Shown piece after piece: positions 11,549 to 22,760 of a stretch of 64,000 bases of DNA. Numbering within the stretch: the stretch's first letter is position 1; each line of letters opens with the position of its first letter. The notes beneath the pieces are model-generated. The model had not been told where the DNA came from, did not search any database, and worked only from the letters and a program-made list of their open reading frames with translations. A program made the translations under genes and the position numbers. Origin of the DNA: Hydractinia symbiolongicarpus (lineage: Eukaryota > Cnidaria > Hydrozoa > Anthoathecata > Hydractiniidae); the NCBI RefSeq assembly GCF_029227915.1, contig NC_079875.1:41437201-41501200 (forward strand), given 5' to 3'.

Positions 11549-14500
11549 TTGTATACTTTTGACTATACGGGCCGAGTCCGGGATTTACGGGAAGTCGCGG
11601 GTTTTCGTTTGAAGGCGATTAAACCTCTTTCATTAAGCGTCTCATCAAAAATAAAAACATTTTTGAAAACTACAAGTCTTATGCGTTTTAGTGGTGAAAA
11701 AATAATTTAAAAAATCGTTCGGAAAATGAGTTTAATCCCTGGGTTCTTTCTTTGTATACTTTTTGCTATACGGGCCGAGTGACGGGATTTACGGGAAATC
11801 GCGGATTTTCGTTTGAGGGCGATTAAATTTGTTTTATTCAGCGTCTCATCAAAAATGAAAACATTTTTGAAAACTACAAGTCTCATGCGTTGTAGTGGTG
11901 AAAAATTAATTTAAAAAATCGTTCGGAAAATGAGTTTACTCCCTGGGTACTTTCTTTGTATACTTTTGACTATACGGGCCGAGTCCGGGCTTTACGGGAA
12001 ATGGCGGGTTTTCGTTTGCCGGCGATTAAACTGCTTTTATTCAGCGTCTCATCAAAAATTAAAACATTTTTGAAAACTACAAGTCTCATGCGTTTTAGTG
12101 GTGAAAGGATAATTTATAAAATCGTTTTGGAAATGAGTTTACTCACAGGGTACTTTCTTTGTATACAATCGACTATACGGGCCAAGCCCGGGATTTACGG
12201 GAAATCGCAGGTTTTCGTTTGCCGGCGATTAAACCACTTTCATTAAGCGTCTCATCAAAAATGAAAACATTTCTGAAAACTACAAGTTTCATGCGTTTTA
12301 GTGGTGAAAAATTAATTTATAAAATCGTTTTGAAAATGAGTTTACTCCCTGGGTACTTTCTTTGTATACTTTTGACTATACGGGCCAAGCCCGGGTTTTA
12401 CGGGAAGTCGCAGGTTTTCGTTTGCCGGCGATTAAACCACTTTCATTAAGCGTCTCATCAAAAATGAAAACATTTCTGAAAACTACAAGTCTCATGCGTT
12501 TTAGTGGTGAAAAAATAATTTAAAAAATCGTTCGGGAAATGAGTTTACTCCCTGGGTACTTTCTTTGTATACTTTTGACTATACGGGCCGAGTCCGGGAT
12601 TTACGTGAAGTCGCGGGTTTTCGTTTGAAGGCGATTAAACCTATTTCGTTAAGCGTCTCATCAAAAATAAAAACATTTTTGAAAACTACAAGTCTCATGC
12701 GTTTTAGTGGTGAAAAAAAAATTTAAAAAATCGTTCGGAAAATGAGTTTAATCCCTGGGTTCTTTCTTTGTATACTTTTTACTATAAGGGCCGAGTGATG
12801 GGATTTACAGGAAATCGCCGATTTTCGTTTGAGGGCGATTAAACTTCTTTTATTCAGCGTCTCATCAAAAATGAAAACATTTTTGAAAACTACAAGTCTC
12901 ATGCGTTGTAGTGATGAAAAATTAATTTAAAAAATCGTTCGGAAAATGAGTTTACTCCCTGGGTACTTTCTTTGTATACTTTTGACTATACGGGCCGAGT
13001 CCGGGGTTTACGGGAAATGGCGGGTTTTCGTTTGCCGGCGATTAAACTTCTTTTATTCAGCGTCTCATCAAAAATGAAGACATTTTTGAAAACTACAAGT
13101 CTCATGCGTTATAGTGGTGAAAAAATTATTTAAAAAATCGTTCGGAAAATGAGTTTATCCCTGGGTACTTTCTTTGTATACTTTTGACTATACGGGACGT
13201 ATTTGGGGTTTACGGGAAATGGCGGGTTATCGTTTGCCGGCGATTAAACTTCTTTTATTCAGCGTCCCATCAAATATGAAAACATTTTTGAAAACTACAA
13301 GTCTCATGCGTTTTAGTGGTAAAAAAATAATATAAAAAATCGTTCGGAAAATGAGTTTACTCCCTGGGTACTTTCTTTGTATACTTTTGACTATACGGGC
13401 CGAGTCCGGGGTTTACGGAAATGGTGGGTTTTCCTTTGCCGGCGATTAAACTTCTTTTATTCAGCGTCTCATCAAAAATGAAAACATTTTTGAATACTAA
13501 AAGTCTCATGCGTTTTAATGGTGAAAAAATAATTTAAAAAATCGTTCGGGAAATGAGTTTACTCCCTGGGTGCTTCTTTGTATACTTTTGACTATACAGG
13601 CCAAGCCCGGGAATTACGGGAAATAGCGGGTTTTCGTTTGCCGGCGATTAAACCACTTTCATTAAGCGTCTCATCAAAAATGAAAACATTTCTGAAAACT
13701 ACAAGTCTCATGCGTTTTACTGGTGAAAAAATAATTTAAAAAATCGTTCGGGAAATGAGTTTACTCCCTGGGTACTTTCTTTGTATACTTTTGACTATAC
13801 GGGCCGAGTCCGGGGTTTACGGGAAATGGCGGGTTTTCGTTTGCCGGCGATTAAACTTCTTTTATTCAGCGTCTCATCAAAAATGAAAACATTTTTGAAA
13901 ACTAAAAGTCTCATGCGTTTTAGTGGTGAAAAGATAATTCAAAAAATCGTTTTGGAAATGAGTTTACTCACAGGGTACTTTCTTTGTATACATTCGAATA
14001 TACAGGCCAAGCCCGGGATTTACGGGAAATCGCGGGTTTTCGTTTGCCGGCGATTAAAACACTTTCATTGAGCGTCTCATCAAAAATAAAAACATTTCTG
14101 AAAACTACAAGTCTCATGCGTTTTAGTTGTGAAAAAACAATTTAAAAAATCGTTCGGGAAATGAGTTTGCTCCCTGGGTGCTTTCTTTGTATACTTTTGA
14201 CTATACGGGCCGAGTCCGGGATTTATGGGAAGTCGCGGGTTTTCGTTTGAGGGCGATTAAACTTCTTTTATTCAGCGTCTCAACAAAAATGTAAACATTT
14301 TTGAAAACTACAAGTCTCATGCGTTGTAGTGGTGAAAAAATGGAATAAGGGAAATGAGTTTACACCCTGGGTACTTTTTTTGTATACGTTTGACTATACG
14401 GGCTGAGCCCGGGATTTACGGGAAATCGCGGGTTTTCGTTTGCCGGCGATTAAACTTCTTTTATTCAGCGTCTCATCAAAAATGTAAACATTTTTGAAAA

Positions 14501-14785
14501 CTACAAGTCTTATGCGTTTTAGTGGTGAAAAAATAATTTAAAAAATCGTTCTGCAGATGAGTTTACTCACAGGGTACTTTCCTTGTATACATTCGACTAT
14601 ACGGGCCAAGCCCGGGATTTACCAGAAATCGCGGGTTTTCGTTTGCGGGCGAATAAACTTCTTTTATTCAGCGTCTCATCAAAAATGAAAACATTTTTGA
14701 AAACTACAAGTCTCATGCGTTTTAGTGGTGAAAAGATAATTTAAAAAATCGTTTTGGTAATGAGTTTACACCCTGGGTACTTTCT
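11549..14785. repeat. Block I, HOR turn 3, rearranged
   Basis: Monomer starts: 11549, 11752, 11956, 12159, 12362, 12565, 12768, 12972, 13174, 13377, 13578, 13781, 13984, 14187, 14380, 14583. It starts at the equivalent of 7908, so the first pair is missing. Types 11549/11752 recur 1016 bp later at 12565/12768. After 12768 the order follows 9126-9936 of turn 2. Monomers 13984 and 14187 are hybrids: 13984 has the left of type 10139 and the right of type 10332; 14187 has the left of type 10535 and the shortened right end of type 10139. Confidence 0.72.
14187..14379. repeat. 193-bp short monomer, copy 3, with a foreign left half
   Basis: The right end carries the same 10-bp loss as 6091 and 10139, but the left half (GAGTCCGGGATTTATGGGAA) belongs to the monomer type seen at 6487 and 10535. 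The deletion has therefore been carried onto another left half by exchange inside a monomer. Confidence 0.8.
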
Positions 14786-15799
14786 TTGTATACTTTTGAC
14801 TATACGGGCTGAGCCCGGGATTTACGGGAAATCACGGGTTTTCGTTTGCCAACGATTAAACCACTTTCATTAAGCGTCTCATCAAAAATGAAAACATTTC
14901 TGAAAACTACAAGTCTCATGCGTTTTAGTGGTGAAAAAATAATTTAAAAAATCGTTCGGGAAATGAGTTTACTCCCTGGGCACTTTCTTTGTATACTATT
15001 GACTATACGGGCCGAGTCCGGGATTTACGGGAAAGCGCTGGTTTTCGTTTGCCGGCGATTAAACTTCTTTTATTCAGCGTCTCATCAAAAATGAAAACAT
15101 TTTTAAAAACTACAAGTCTCATGGGCTTTAGTGGTGAAATATAATTTAAAATATCGTTCGGGAAATGAGTTTACTCCCTGGGTACTTTCTTTGTATACTT
15201 TTGACTATACGGACCGAGTCCGGGGTTTACGGGAAATGGCGGATTTTCGTTTGCCGGCGATTAAACTTCTTTTATTCAGCGTCTCATCAAAAATGAAAAC
15301 ATTTTTAAAAACTACAAGTCTCATGGGCTTTAGTGGTGAAATAATAATTTAAAATATCGTTCGGGAAATGAGTTTACTCCCTGGGTACTTCCTTTGTATA
15401 CTTTTGACTATACGGGCCGAGTCCGGGGTTTACGGGAGATGGCGGGTTTTCGTTTGCCGGCGAGTAAACTTCTTTTATTCAGCGTCTCCTCAAAAATGAA
15501 AACATTTTTGAAAACTACAAGTCTCATGCGTTTTAGTGGTGAAATAATAATTTAAAAAATCGTTTTGGAAATGAGTTTACTCACAGGGTACTTTGTTTGT
15601 ATACTTTTGACTATACGGGCCGAGTCCGGGATTTACGAGAAATCACGGGTTTTCGTTTGCCGACGATTAAACCACTTTCATTAAGCGTCTCATCAAAAAT
15701 GAAAACATTTCTGAAAACTACAAGTCTCATGCGTTTTAGTGGTGGAAAAATAATTTAAAAAATCGTTCGAGAAATGAGTTTACTCCCTGGGTACTTTTT
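14786..15799. repeat. Five-monomer duplication, copy 1 (1014 bp)
   Basis: Monomers 14786, 14989, 15191, 15394, 15597. Each matches the monomer 1014-1016 bp downstream. Shared marks are CTGAGCCCGGG with CAATGATT-like endings (14786/15800), ACTATTGAC or CTATTGAC (14989/16003), TCATGGGCTTTAG (15191/16206) and CTCCTCAAAA (15394/16409). The copies have diverged at several sites, so this is an older event than those on the right of the window. Confidence 0.7.
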
Positions 15800-16815
15800 T
15801 TGTATACTTTTGACTATACGGGCTGAGCCCGGGATTTACGGGAAATCACGGGTTTTCGTTTGCCGACGATTAAACCACTTTCATTAAGCGTCTCATCAAA
15901 AATGAAAACATTTCTGAAAACTACAAGTCTCATGCGTTTTAGTGGTGAAAAAATAATTGAAAAAATCGTTCGGGAAATGAGTTTACTCCCTGGGCACTTT
16001 CTTTGTATGCTATTGACTATACGGGCCGAGTCCGGGATTAACGGGAAATCGCTGGTTTTCGTTTGCCGGCGATTAAACTTCTTTTATTCAGCGTCTCATC
16101 AAAAATGAAAACATTTTTAAAAACTACAAGTCTCATGGGCTTTAGTGGTGAAATAATAATTTAAAATATCGTTCGGGAAATGAGTTTACTCCCTGGGTAC
16201 TTTCTTTGTATACTTTTGACTATACGGGCCGAGTCCGGGGTTTACGGGAAATCGCGGGTTTTCGTTTGCCGGCGATTTAACTTCTTTTATTCAGCGTCTC
16301 ATCAAAGATGAAAACATTTTTAAAAACTACAAGTCTCATGGGCTTTAGTGGTGAAATAATAATTTAAAATATCGTTCGGGAAATGAGTTTACTCCATGGG
16401 TACTTTCTTTGTATACTTTTGACTATACGGGCCTAGTCCGGGGTTTACGGGAAATGGCGGGTTTTCGTTTGCCGGCGATTAAACTTCTTTTATTAAGCGT
16501 CTCCTCAAAAATGAAAACATTTTTGAAAACTACAAGTCTCATGCGTTTTAGTGGTAAAAAGATAATTTAAAAAATCGTTTTGGAAATGAGTTTACTCACA
16601 GGGTACTTTGTTTGTATACTTTTTGACTATACGGGCCGAGTCCGGGATTTACGGGTAATCGCGGGTTTTCGTTTGTCAGCGATTAAACTTCTTTTATTCA
16701 GCGTCCCATCAAAAATGAAAACATTTTTGAAAACTACAAGTCTCATGCGTTTTAGTGGTGAAAAAATAATATAAAAAATCGTTCGAGAAATGAGTTTACT
16801 CCCTGGGTACTTTTT
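15800..16815. repeat. Five-monomer duplication, copy 2 (1016 bp)
   Basis: Monomers 15800, 16003, 16206, 16409, 16612, in the same order as the preceding five. Monomer 16612 is 204 bp because of one extra T (ACTTTTTGAC). The pair marks the left edge of the irregular block II. Confidence 0.7.
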
Positions 16816-18033
16816 TTGTATACTTTTGACTATACGGGCCAAGCCCGGGATTTACGGGAAATCGCGGGTTTTCGTTTGCCGGCGATTAAACCTTTTTCAT
16901 TAAGCGTCTCATCAAAAATGAAAACATTTTTGAAAACTACAAGTCTCATGCGTTTTAGTGGTGAAAAAATAGATTAAAAAATCGTTTGGAAAATGAGTTT
17001 ACTCCCTGGGTACTTTCTTTGTATACTTTTGACTATACGGGCCGAGTCCGGGATTTACGGGAAATCGCGGATTTTCGTTTGAGGGCGATTAAAATTCTTT
17101 TATTCAGCGTCTCATCAAAAATAAAAACATTTTTGAAAACTACAAGTCTCATGCGTTGTAGTGGTGAAAAAATAATTTAAAAAATCGTTCGGAAAATGAG
17201 TTTACTCCCTGGTTACTTTCTTTGTATACTTTTGACCATACGGGCCGAGTCCGGGGTTTACGGGAAATGGCGGTTTTTCGTTTGCCGGCGATTAAACTTC
17301 TTGTATTCAGCGTCTCATCAAAAATGAAAACATTTTTGAAAACTACAAGTCTCATGCGTTTTGGTGGTGAAAAGATAATTTAAAAAATCGTTTTGGAAAT
17401 GAGTTTACTCACAGGGTACTTTCTTTGTACACATTCGACTATACAGGCCAAGCCCGGGATTTACGGGAAATCGCGGGTTTTCGTTTCCCGGCTATTAAAC
17501 CACTTCCATTAAGCGTCTCATCAAAAATGAAAACATTTCTGAAAACTACAAGTCTCATGCGTTTTAGTGGTGGAAAAATAATTTAAAAAATCGTTCGGGA
17601 AATGAGTTTACTCCCTGGGTACTTTCTTTGTATACTTTTGACTATACGGGCTGAGCCCGGGGTTTACGGGAAATCGCAGGTTTTCGTTTGCCGGCGATTA
17701 AACTTCTTTTATTCAGCGTCTCATCAAAACTGAAAACATTTTTGAGAACTACAAGTCTCATGCGTTGTAGTGGTGAAAAAATTATTTAAAAAATCGTTCG
17801 GAAAATGAGTTTATCCCTGGGTACTTTCTTTGTATACTTTTGACTATACGGGGCGAGTCCGGGGTTTACGGGAAATTGGCGCGTTATCGTTTGCCGGCGA
17901 TTAAACTTCTTTTATTCAGCGTCCCATCAAATATCAAAACATTTTTGTAAACTACAAGTCTCATGCGTTTTAGTGGTAAAAAAATAATATAAAAAATCGT
18001 TCGGAAGATGAGTTTACTCCCTGGGTACTTTCT
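16816..18033. repeat. Block II monomer run, echoed 3106 bp downstream
   Basis: Monomer starts: 16816, 17019, 17222, 17425, 17628, 17830. The run 17222, 17425, 17628, 17830 recurs as 20328, 20531, 20734, 20936 at a constant offset of 3106 bp. Shared marks are GACCATACGGG (17222/20328), CCCGGCTATTAAACC (17425/20531), GGCTGAGCCCGGGG (17628/20734) and GGGTTATCG-type or GCGTTATCG cores (17830/20936). Subtracting the 945-bp tandem duplication that lies between leaves about 2161 bp for this local HOR. Confidence 0.68.
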
Positions 18034-18978
18034 TTGTATACTTTTGACTATACGGGACGAGTCCGGGGTTTACGGGAAATGGCGGGTTTTCCTTTGCCAT
18101 CGATTAAACTTCTTTTATTCAGCGTCTCATCAAAAAGGAAAACATTTTTGAATACTAAAAGTCTCATGCGTTTTAGTGGTGAAAGAATAATTTAAAAAAT
18201 CGTTCGGGAAATGAGTTTACTCCCTGGGTACTTTCTTTGTATACTTTTGACTATACGGGCCAAGCCCGGGATTTACGGGAAATCGCGGGTTTTCGTTTGC
18301 CGGCGATTAAACTTCTTTTATTCAGCGTCTCATCAAAAATGGAAACATTTTTGAAAACTACAAGTCTTATGCGTTTTAGTGGTGAAAAAATAATTCAAAA
18401 AATCGTTCTGGAAATGAGTTTGATTTTCGTTTGCCGGCGATTAAGCTTCTTTTATTCAGCGTCCCATCAAATATGAAAACATTTTTGAAAACTACAAGTC
18501 TCATGCGTGTTAGTGGTAAAAAAATAATATAAAAAATCGTTCGGGAAATGAGTATACTCCCTGGGTACTTTCTTTGTATACTTTTGACTATACGGGCCGA
18601 GTCCGGGGTTTACGGGAAACGGCGGGTTTTCGTTTGCCGGCGATTAAACTGCTTTTATTCAGCGTCTCATCAAAAATGAAAACATTTCTGAAAACTACAA
18701 GTCTCATGCGTTTTAGTGGTGTAAAAATAATTTAAAAAATCGTTCGGGAAATGAGTTTACTCCCTGGGTACTTTCTTTGTATACTTTTGACTATACGGGC
18801 TGAGCCCGGGGTTTACGGGAAATCGCGGGTTTTCGTTTGCCGGCGATTAAACTTCTTTTATTCAGCGTCTCATCAAAAATGAAAACATTTTTGAGAACTA
18901 CAAGTCTCATGCGTTGTAGTGGTGAAAAAATTATTTAAAAAATCGTTCGGAAAATGAGTTTATCCCTGGGTACTTTCT
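18034..18978. repeat. 945-bp duplication, copy 1
   Basis: Contains a normal monomer (18034), the 337-bp composite (18237), and monomers 18574 and 18777 (202 bp). I see no difference from the next 945 bp on reading both. Shared rare marks include CCATCGATTAAAC near 18097/19042, AAAAAGGAAAAC near 18133/19078 and GTGTAAAAATAA near 18719/19664. 945 is not a whole number of monomers (4.66), because the composite monomer has lost 69 bp. Confidence 0.9.
18237..18573. repeat. 337-bp composite monomer, copy 1
   Basis: A normal monomer is followed by one that lacks 69 bp across the monomer boundary: GAAATGAGTTT joins directly to GATTTTCGTTTGCC at about 18422. The missing part is the end of one monomer and the first third of the next, including the TTGTATAC landmark. 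There is little or no homology at the joint, unlike the in-register exchanges elsewhere. Confidence 0.9.
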
Positions 18979-19923
18979 TTGTATACTTTTGACTATACGG
19001 GACGAGTCCGGGGTTTACGGGAAATGGCGGGTTTTCCTTTGCCATCGATTAAACTTCTTTTATTCAGCGTCTCATCAAAAAGGAAAACATTTTTGAATAC
19101 TAAAAGTCTCATGCGTTTTAGTGGTGAAAGAATAATTTAAAAAATCGTTCGGGAAATGAGTTTACTCCCTGGGTACTTTCTTTGTATACTTTTGACTATA
19201 CGGGCCAAGCCCGGGATTTACGGGAAATCGCGGGTTTTCGTTTGCCGGCGATTAAACTTCTTTTATTCAGCGTCTCATCAAAAATGGAAACATTTTTGAA
19301 AACTACAAGTCTTATGCGTTTTAGTGGTGAAAAAATAATTCAAAAAATCGTTCTGGAAATGAGTTTGATTTTCGTTTGCCGGCGATTAAGCTTCTTTTAT
19401 TCAGCGTCCCATCAAATATGAAAACATTTTTGAAAACTACAAGTCTCATGCGTGTTAGTGGTAAAAAAATAATATAAAAAATCGTTCGGGAAATGAGTAT
19501 ACTCCCTGGGTACTTTCTTTGTATACTTTTGACTATACGGGCCGAGTCCGGGGTTTACGGGAAACGGCGGGTTTTCGTTTGCCGGCGATTAAACTGCTTT
19601 TATTCAGCGTCTCATCAAAAATGAAAACATTTCTGAAAACTACAAGTCTCATGCGTTTTAGTGGTGTAAAAATAATTTAAAAAATCGTTCGGGAAATGAG
19701 TTTACTCCCTGGGTACTTTCTTTGTATACTTTTGACTATACGGGCTGAGCCCGGGGTTTACGGGAAATCGCGGGTTTTCGTTTGCCGGCGATTAAACTTC
19801 TTTTATTCAGCGTCTCATCAAAAATGAAAACATTTTTGAGAACTACAAGTCTCATGCGTTGTAGTGGTGAAAAAATTATTTAAAAAATCGTTCGGAAAAT
19901 GAGTTTATCCCTGGGTACTTTCT
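18979..19923. repeat. 945-bp duplication, copy 2
   Basis: Apparently exact tandem copy of 18034-18978. The monomer after it (19924) shares the GGGACGAGTC start but then differs (CAGGGG; TTATCG core), placing the right breakpoint close to 19.94 kb. The copy repeats the composite monomer at 19182. Confidence 0.9.
19182..19518. repeat. 337-bp composite monomer, copy 2
   Basis: Identical in structure to 18237-18573 and carried here by the 945-bp tandem duplication. The 69-bp deletion came first, then the duplication. Confidence 0.9.
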
Positions 19924-21950
19924 TTGTATACTTTTGACTATACGGGACGAGTCAGGGGTTTACGGGAAATGGCGGGTTATCGTTTCCGGCGATTAAACTT
20001 CTTTTATTCAGCGTCCCATCAAATATGAAAACATTTTTGAAAACTACAAGTCTCATGCGTTTTAGTGGTAAAAAATAATATAAAAAATCGTTCGGAAAAT
20101 GAGTTACTCCCTGGGTACTTTCTTTGTATACTTTTGACTATACGGGCCGAGTCAGGGGTTTACGGAAAATGGCGGGTCTTCCTTTGCCGGCGAATTAACT
20201 TTTTTTATTCAGCGTCTCATCAAAAATGAAAACATTTTTTGAATACTAAAAGTCTCATGCGTTTTAGTGGTGAAAAAATAATTTAAAAAATCGTTCGGGA
20301 AACGAGTTTACTCCCTGGGTACTTTCTTTGTATACTTTTGACCATACGGGCCGAGTCCGGGGTTTACGGGAAATGGCGGGTTTTCGTTTGCCGGCGATTA
20401 AACTTCTTTTATTCCACGTCTCATCAAAAATGAAAACATTTTTGAAAACTACAAGTCTCATGCGTTTTAGTGGTGAAAAGATTATTTAAAAAATCGTTCT
20501 GAAGATGAGTTTACTCACAGGGTACTTTCTTTGTATGCATTCGACTATACAGGCCAAGCCCGGGATTTACGGGAAATCGCGGGTTTTCGTTTCCCGGCTA
20601 TTAAACCACTTTCATTAAGCGTCTCATCAAAAATGAAAACATTTCTGAAAACTACAAGTCTCATGCGTTTTAGTGGTGTAAAAATAATTTAAAAAATCGT
20701 TCGGGAAATGAGTTTACTCCTTGGGTACTTTCTTTGTATACTTTTGACTATACGGGCTGAGCCCGGGGTTTACGGGAAATCGCAGGTTTTCGTTTGCCGG
20801 CGATTAAACCTCTTTCATTCAGCGTCTCATCAAAAATGAAAACATGTTTGAATACTAAAAGTCTCATGCGTTTTAGTGGTGAAAAAATAATTTAAAAAAT
20901 CGTTCGGAAAATGAGTTTATCCCTGGGTACTTTCTTTGTATACTTTTGACTATACGGGACGAGTCCGGGGTTTACGGGAAATGGCGGGTTATCGTTTGCC
21001 GGCGATTAAACTTCTTTTATTTAGCGTCCCATCAAAAATGAAAACATTTTTGAAAACTACAAGTCTCATGCGTTTTAGTGGTAAAAAAATAATATAAAAA
21101 ATCGTTCGGAAAATGAGTTTACTCCCTGGGTACTTTCTTTGTATACTTTTGACTATACGGGCCGAGTCCGGGGTTTACGGGAAATGGCGGGTTTTCCTTT
21201 GCCGGCGATTAAACTTCTTTTATTCAGCGTCTCATCAAAAATGAAAACATGTTTGAATACTAAAAGTCTCATGCGTTTTAGTGGTGAAAAAATAATTTAA
21301 AAAATCGTTCGGGAAATGAGTTTACTCCATGGGTACTTTCTTTGTATACTTTTGACTATACGGGCCGAGTCCGGGGTTTACGGGAAATTGCGGGTTTTCG
21401 TTTGCCGGCGATTAAACTGCTTTTATTCAGCGTCTCATCAAAAATGAAGACATTTTTGAAAACTACAAGTCTCATGCGTTTTAGTGGTGAAAAAATAATT
21501 TGAAAAATCGTTCGGGAAATGAGTTTACTCCCTGGGTACTTTCTTTGTATACATTCGACTATACGGGCCAAGCCCAGGATTTACGGGAAATCGCGGGTTT
21601 TCGTTTGCCGGCGATTAAACCTCTTTCATTAATCGTCTCATTAAAAATGAAAATATTTTTGAAAACTACAAGTCTCATTCGTTCTATTGGTGCAGAAATA
21701 ATTTGAAAAATCGTTCGGGAAATGAGTTTACTCCCTGGGTACTTTCTTTGTATACTTTTGACTATACGGGCCAAGCCTGGGATTTACGGGAAATCGCGGG
21801 TTTTCGTTTGCTGACGATTAAAACCCTTTCATTAAGCGCCTCATCAAAAATGAAAACATTTTTGAAAACTACAAGTCTCGTGCGTTTTAGTGGATAAAAA
21901 ATAATTTAAAAAATCGTTCGGGAAATGAGTTTACTCCCTGGGTACTTTCT
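19924..21950. repeat. Block II, irregular monomer run
   Basis: Monomer starts: 19924, 20124, 20328, 20531, 20734, 20936, 21139, 21342, 21545, 21748. Monomer 19924 is only 200 bp, with three separate one-base losses (CGTTTCCGGCG, GTAAAAAATAATATA, GAGTTACTCC). Monomer 20124 is 204 bp. Monomers 21545 and 21748 carry unusual changes (TTAATCGTCTCATT, TTCGTTCTATTGG, GTGCAGAAATAA). This run shows more private changes per monomer than any other in the window, suggesting weak recent homogenisation. Confidence 0.75.
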
Positions 21951-22355
21951 TTGTATACATTCGACTATACGGGCCAAGCCCGGGATTTACGAGAAATCGC
22001 GAGTTTTCGTTTGCCGGCGATTAAACTTCTTTCATTAATCGTCTCATTAAAAATGAAAACATTTTTGAAAACTACAAGTCTCATTCGTTCTAGTGGTGCA
22101 GAAATAATTTGAAAAATCGTTCGGAAATCAGTTTACGCCCTGGTTACTTTCTTTAGATGCGTACAACTATACGGGCCGAGTCCGGGATTTACGGGAAGTC
22201 GCGGGTTTTCGTTTGAGGGCGACTAAACTTCTTTTATACAGCGTCTCATCAAATATGAAAACATTTTTGAAAACTACAAGTCCCATGCGTTTTAGTGGTA
22301 AAAAAATAATATAAAAAATCGTTCGGAAAATGAGTTTACTCCCTGGGTACTTTCT
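21951..22355. repeat. 405-bp dimer duplication, copy 1
   Basis: Two monomers (21951, 22153). The second starts with the unusual TTAGATGCGTACAACTATAC in place of TTGTATACTTTTGACTATAC. The pair is nearly identical to the next 405 bp. The first monomer is one base short (CGTTCGGAAATCAG). Confidence 0.87.
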
Positions 22356-22760
22356 TTGTATACATTCGACTATACGGGCCAAGCCCGGGATTTACGAGAA
22401 ATCGCGGGTTTTCGTTTGCCGGCGATTAAACTTCTTTCATTAATCGTCTCATTAAAAATGAAAACATTTTTGAAAACTACAAGTCTCATTCGTTCTAGTG
22501 GTGCAGAAATAATTTGAAAAATCGTTCGGAAATCAGTTTACGCCCTGGTTACTTTCTTTAGATGCGTACAACTATACGGGCCGAGTCCGGGATTTACGGG
22601 AAGTCGCGGGTTTTCGTTTGAGGGCGATTAAACTTCTTTTATTCAGCGTCTCATCAAATATGAAAACATTTTCGAAAACTACAAGTCTCATGCGTTTTAG
22701 TGGTAAAAAAATAATATAAAAAATCGTTCGGAAAATGAGTTTACTCCCTTGGTACTTTCT
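22356..22760. repeat. 405-bp dimer duplication, copy 2
   Basis: Monomers 22356 and 22558, repeating 21951-22355 with only a few differences (for example GCGAGTTTTCG in copy 1, GCGGGTTTTCG in copy 2). TTAGATGCGTACAAC is found only in these two places in the window, so it is a good private marker of the dimer. Confidence 0.87.
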
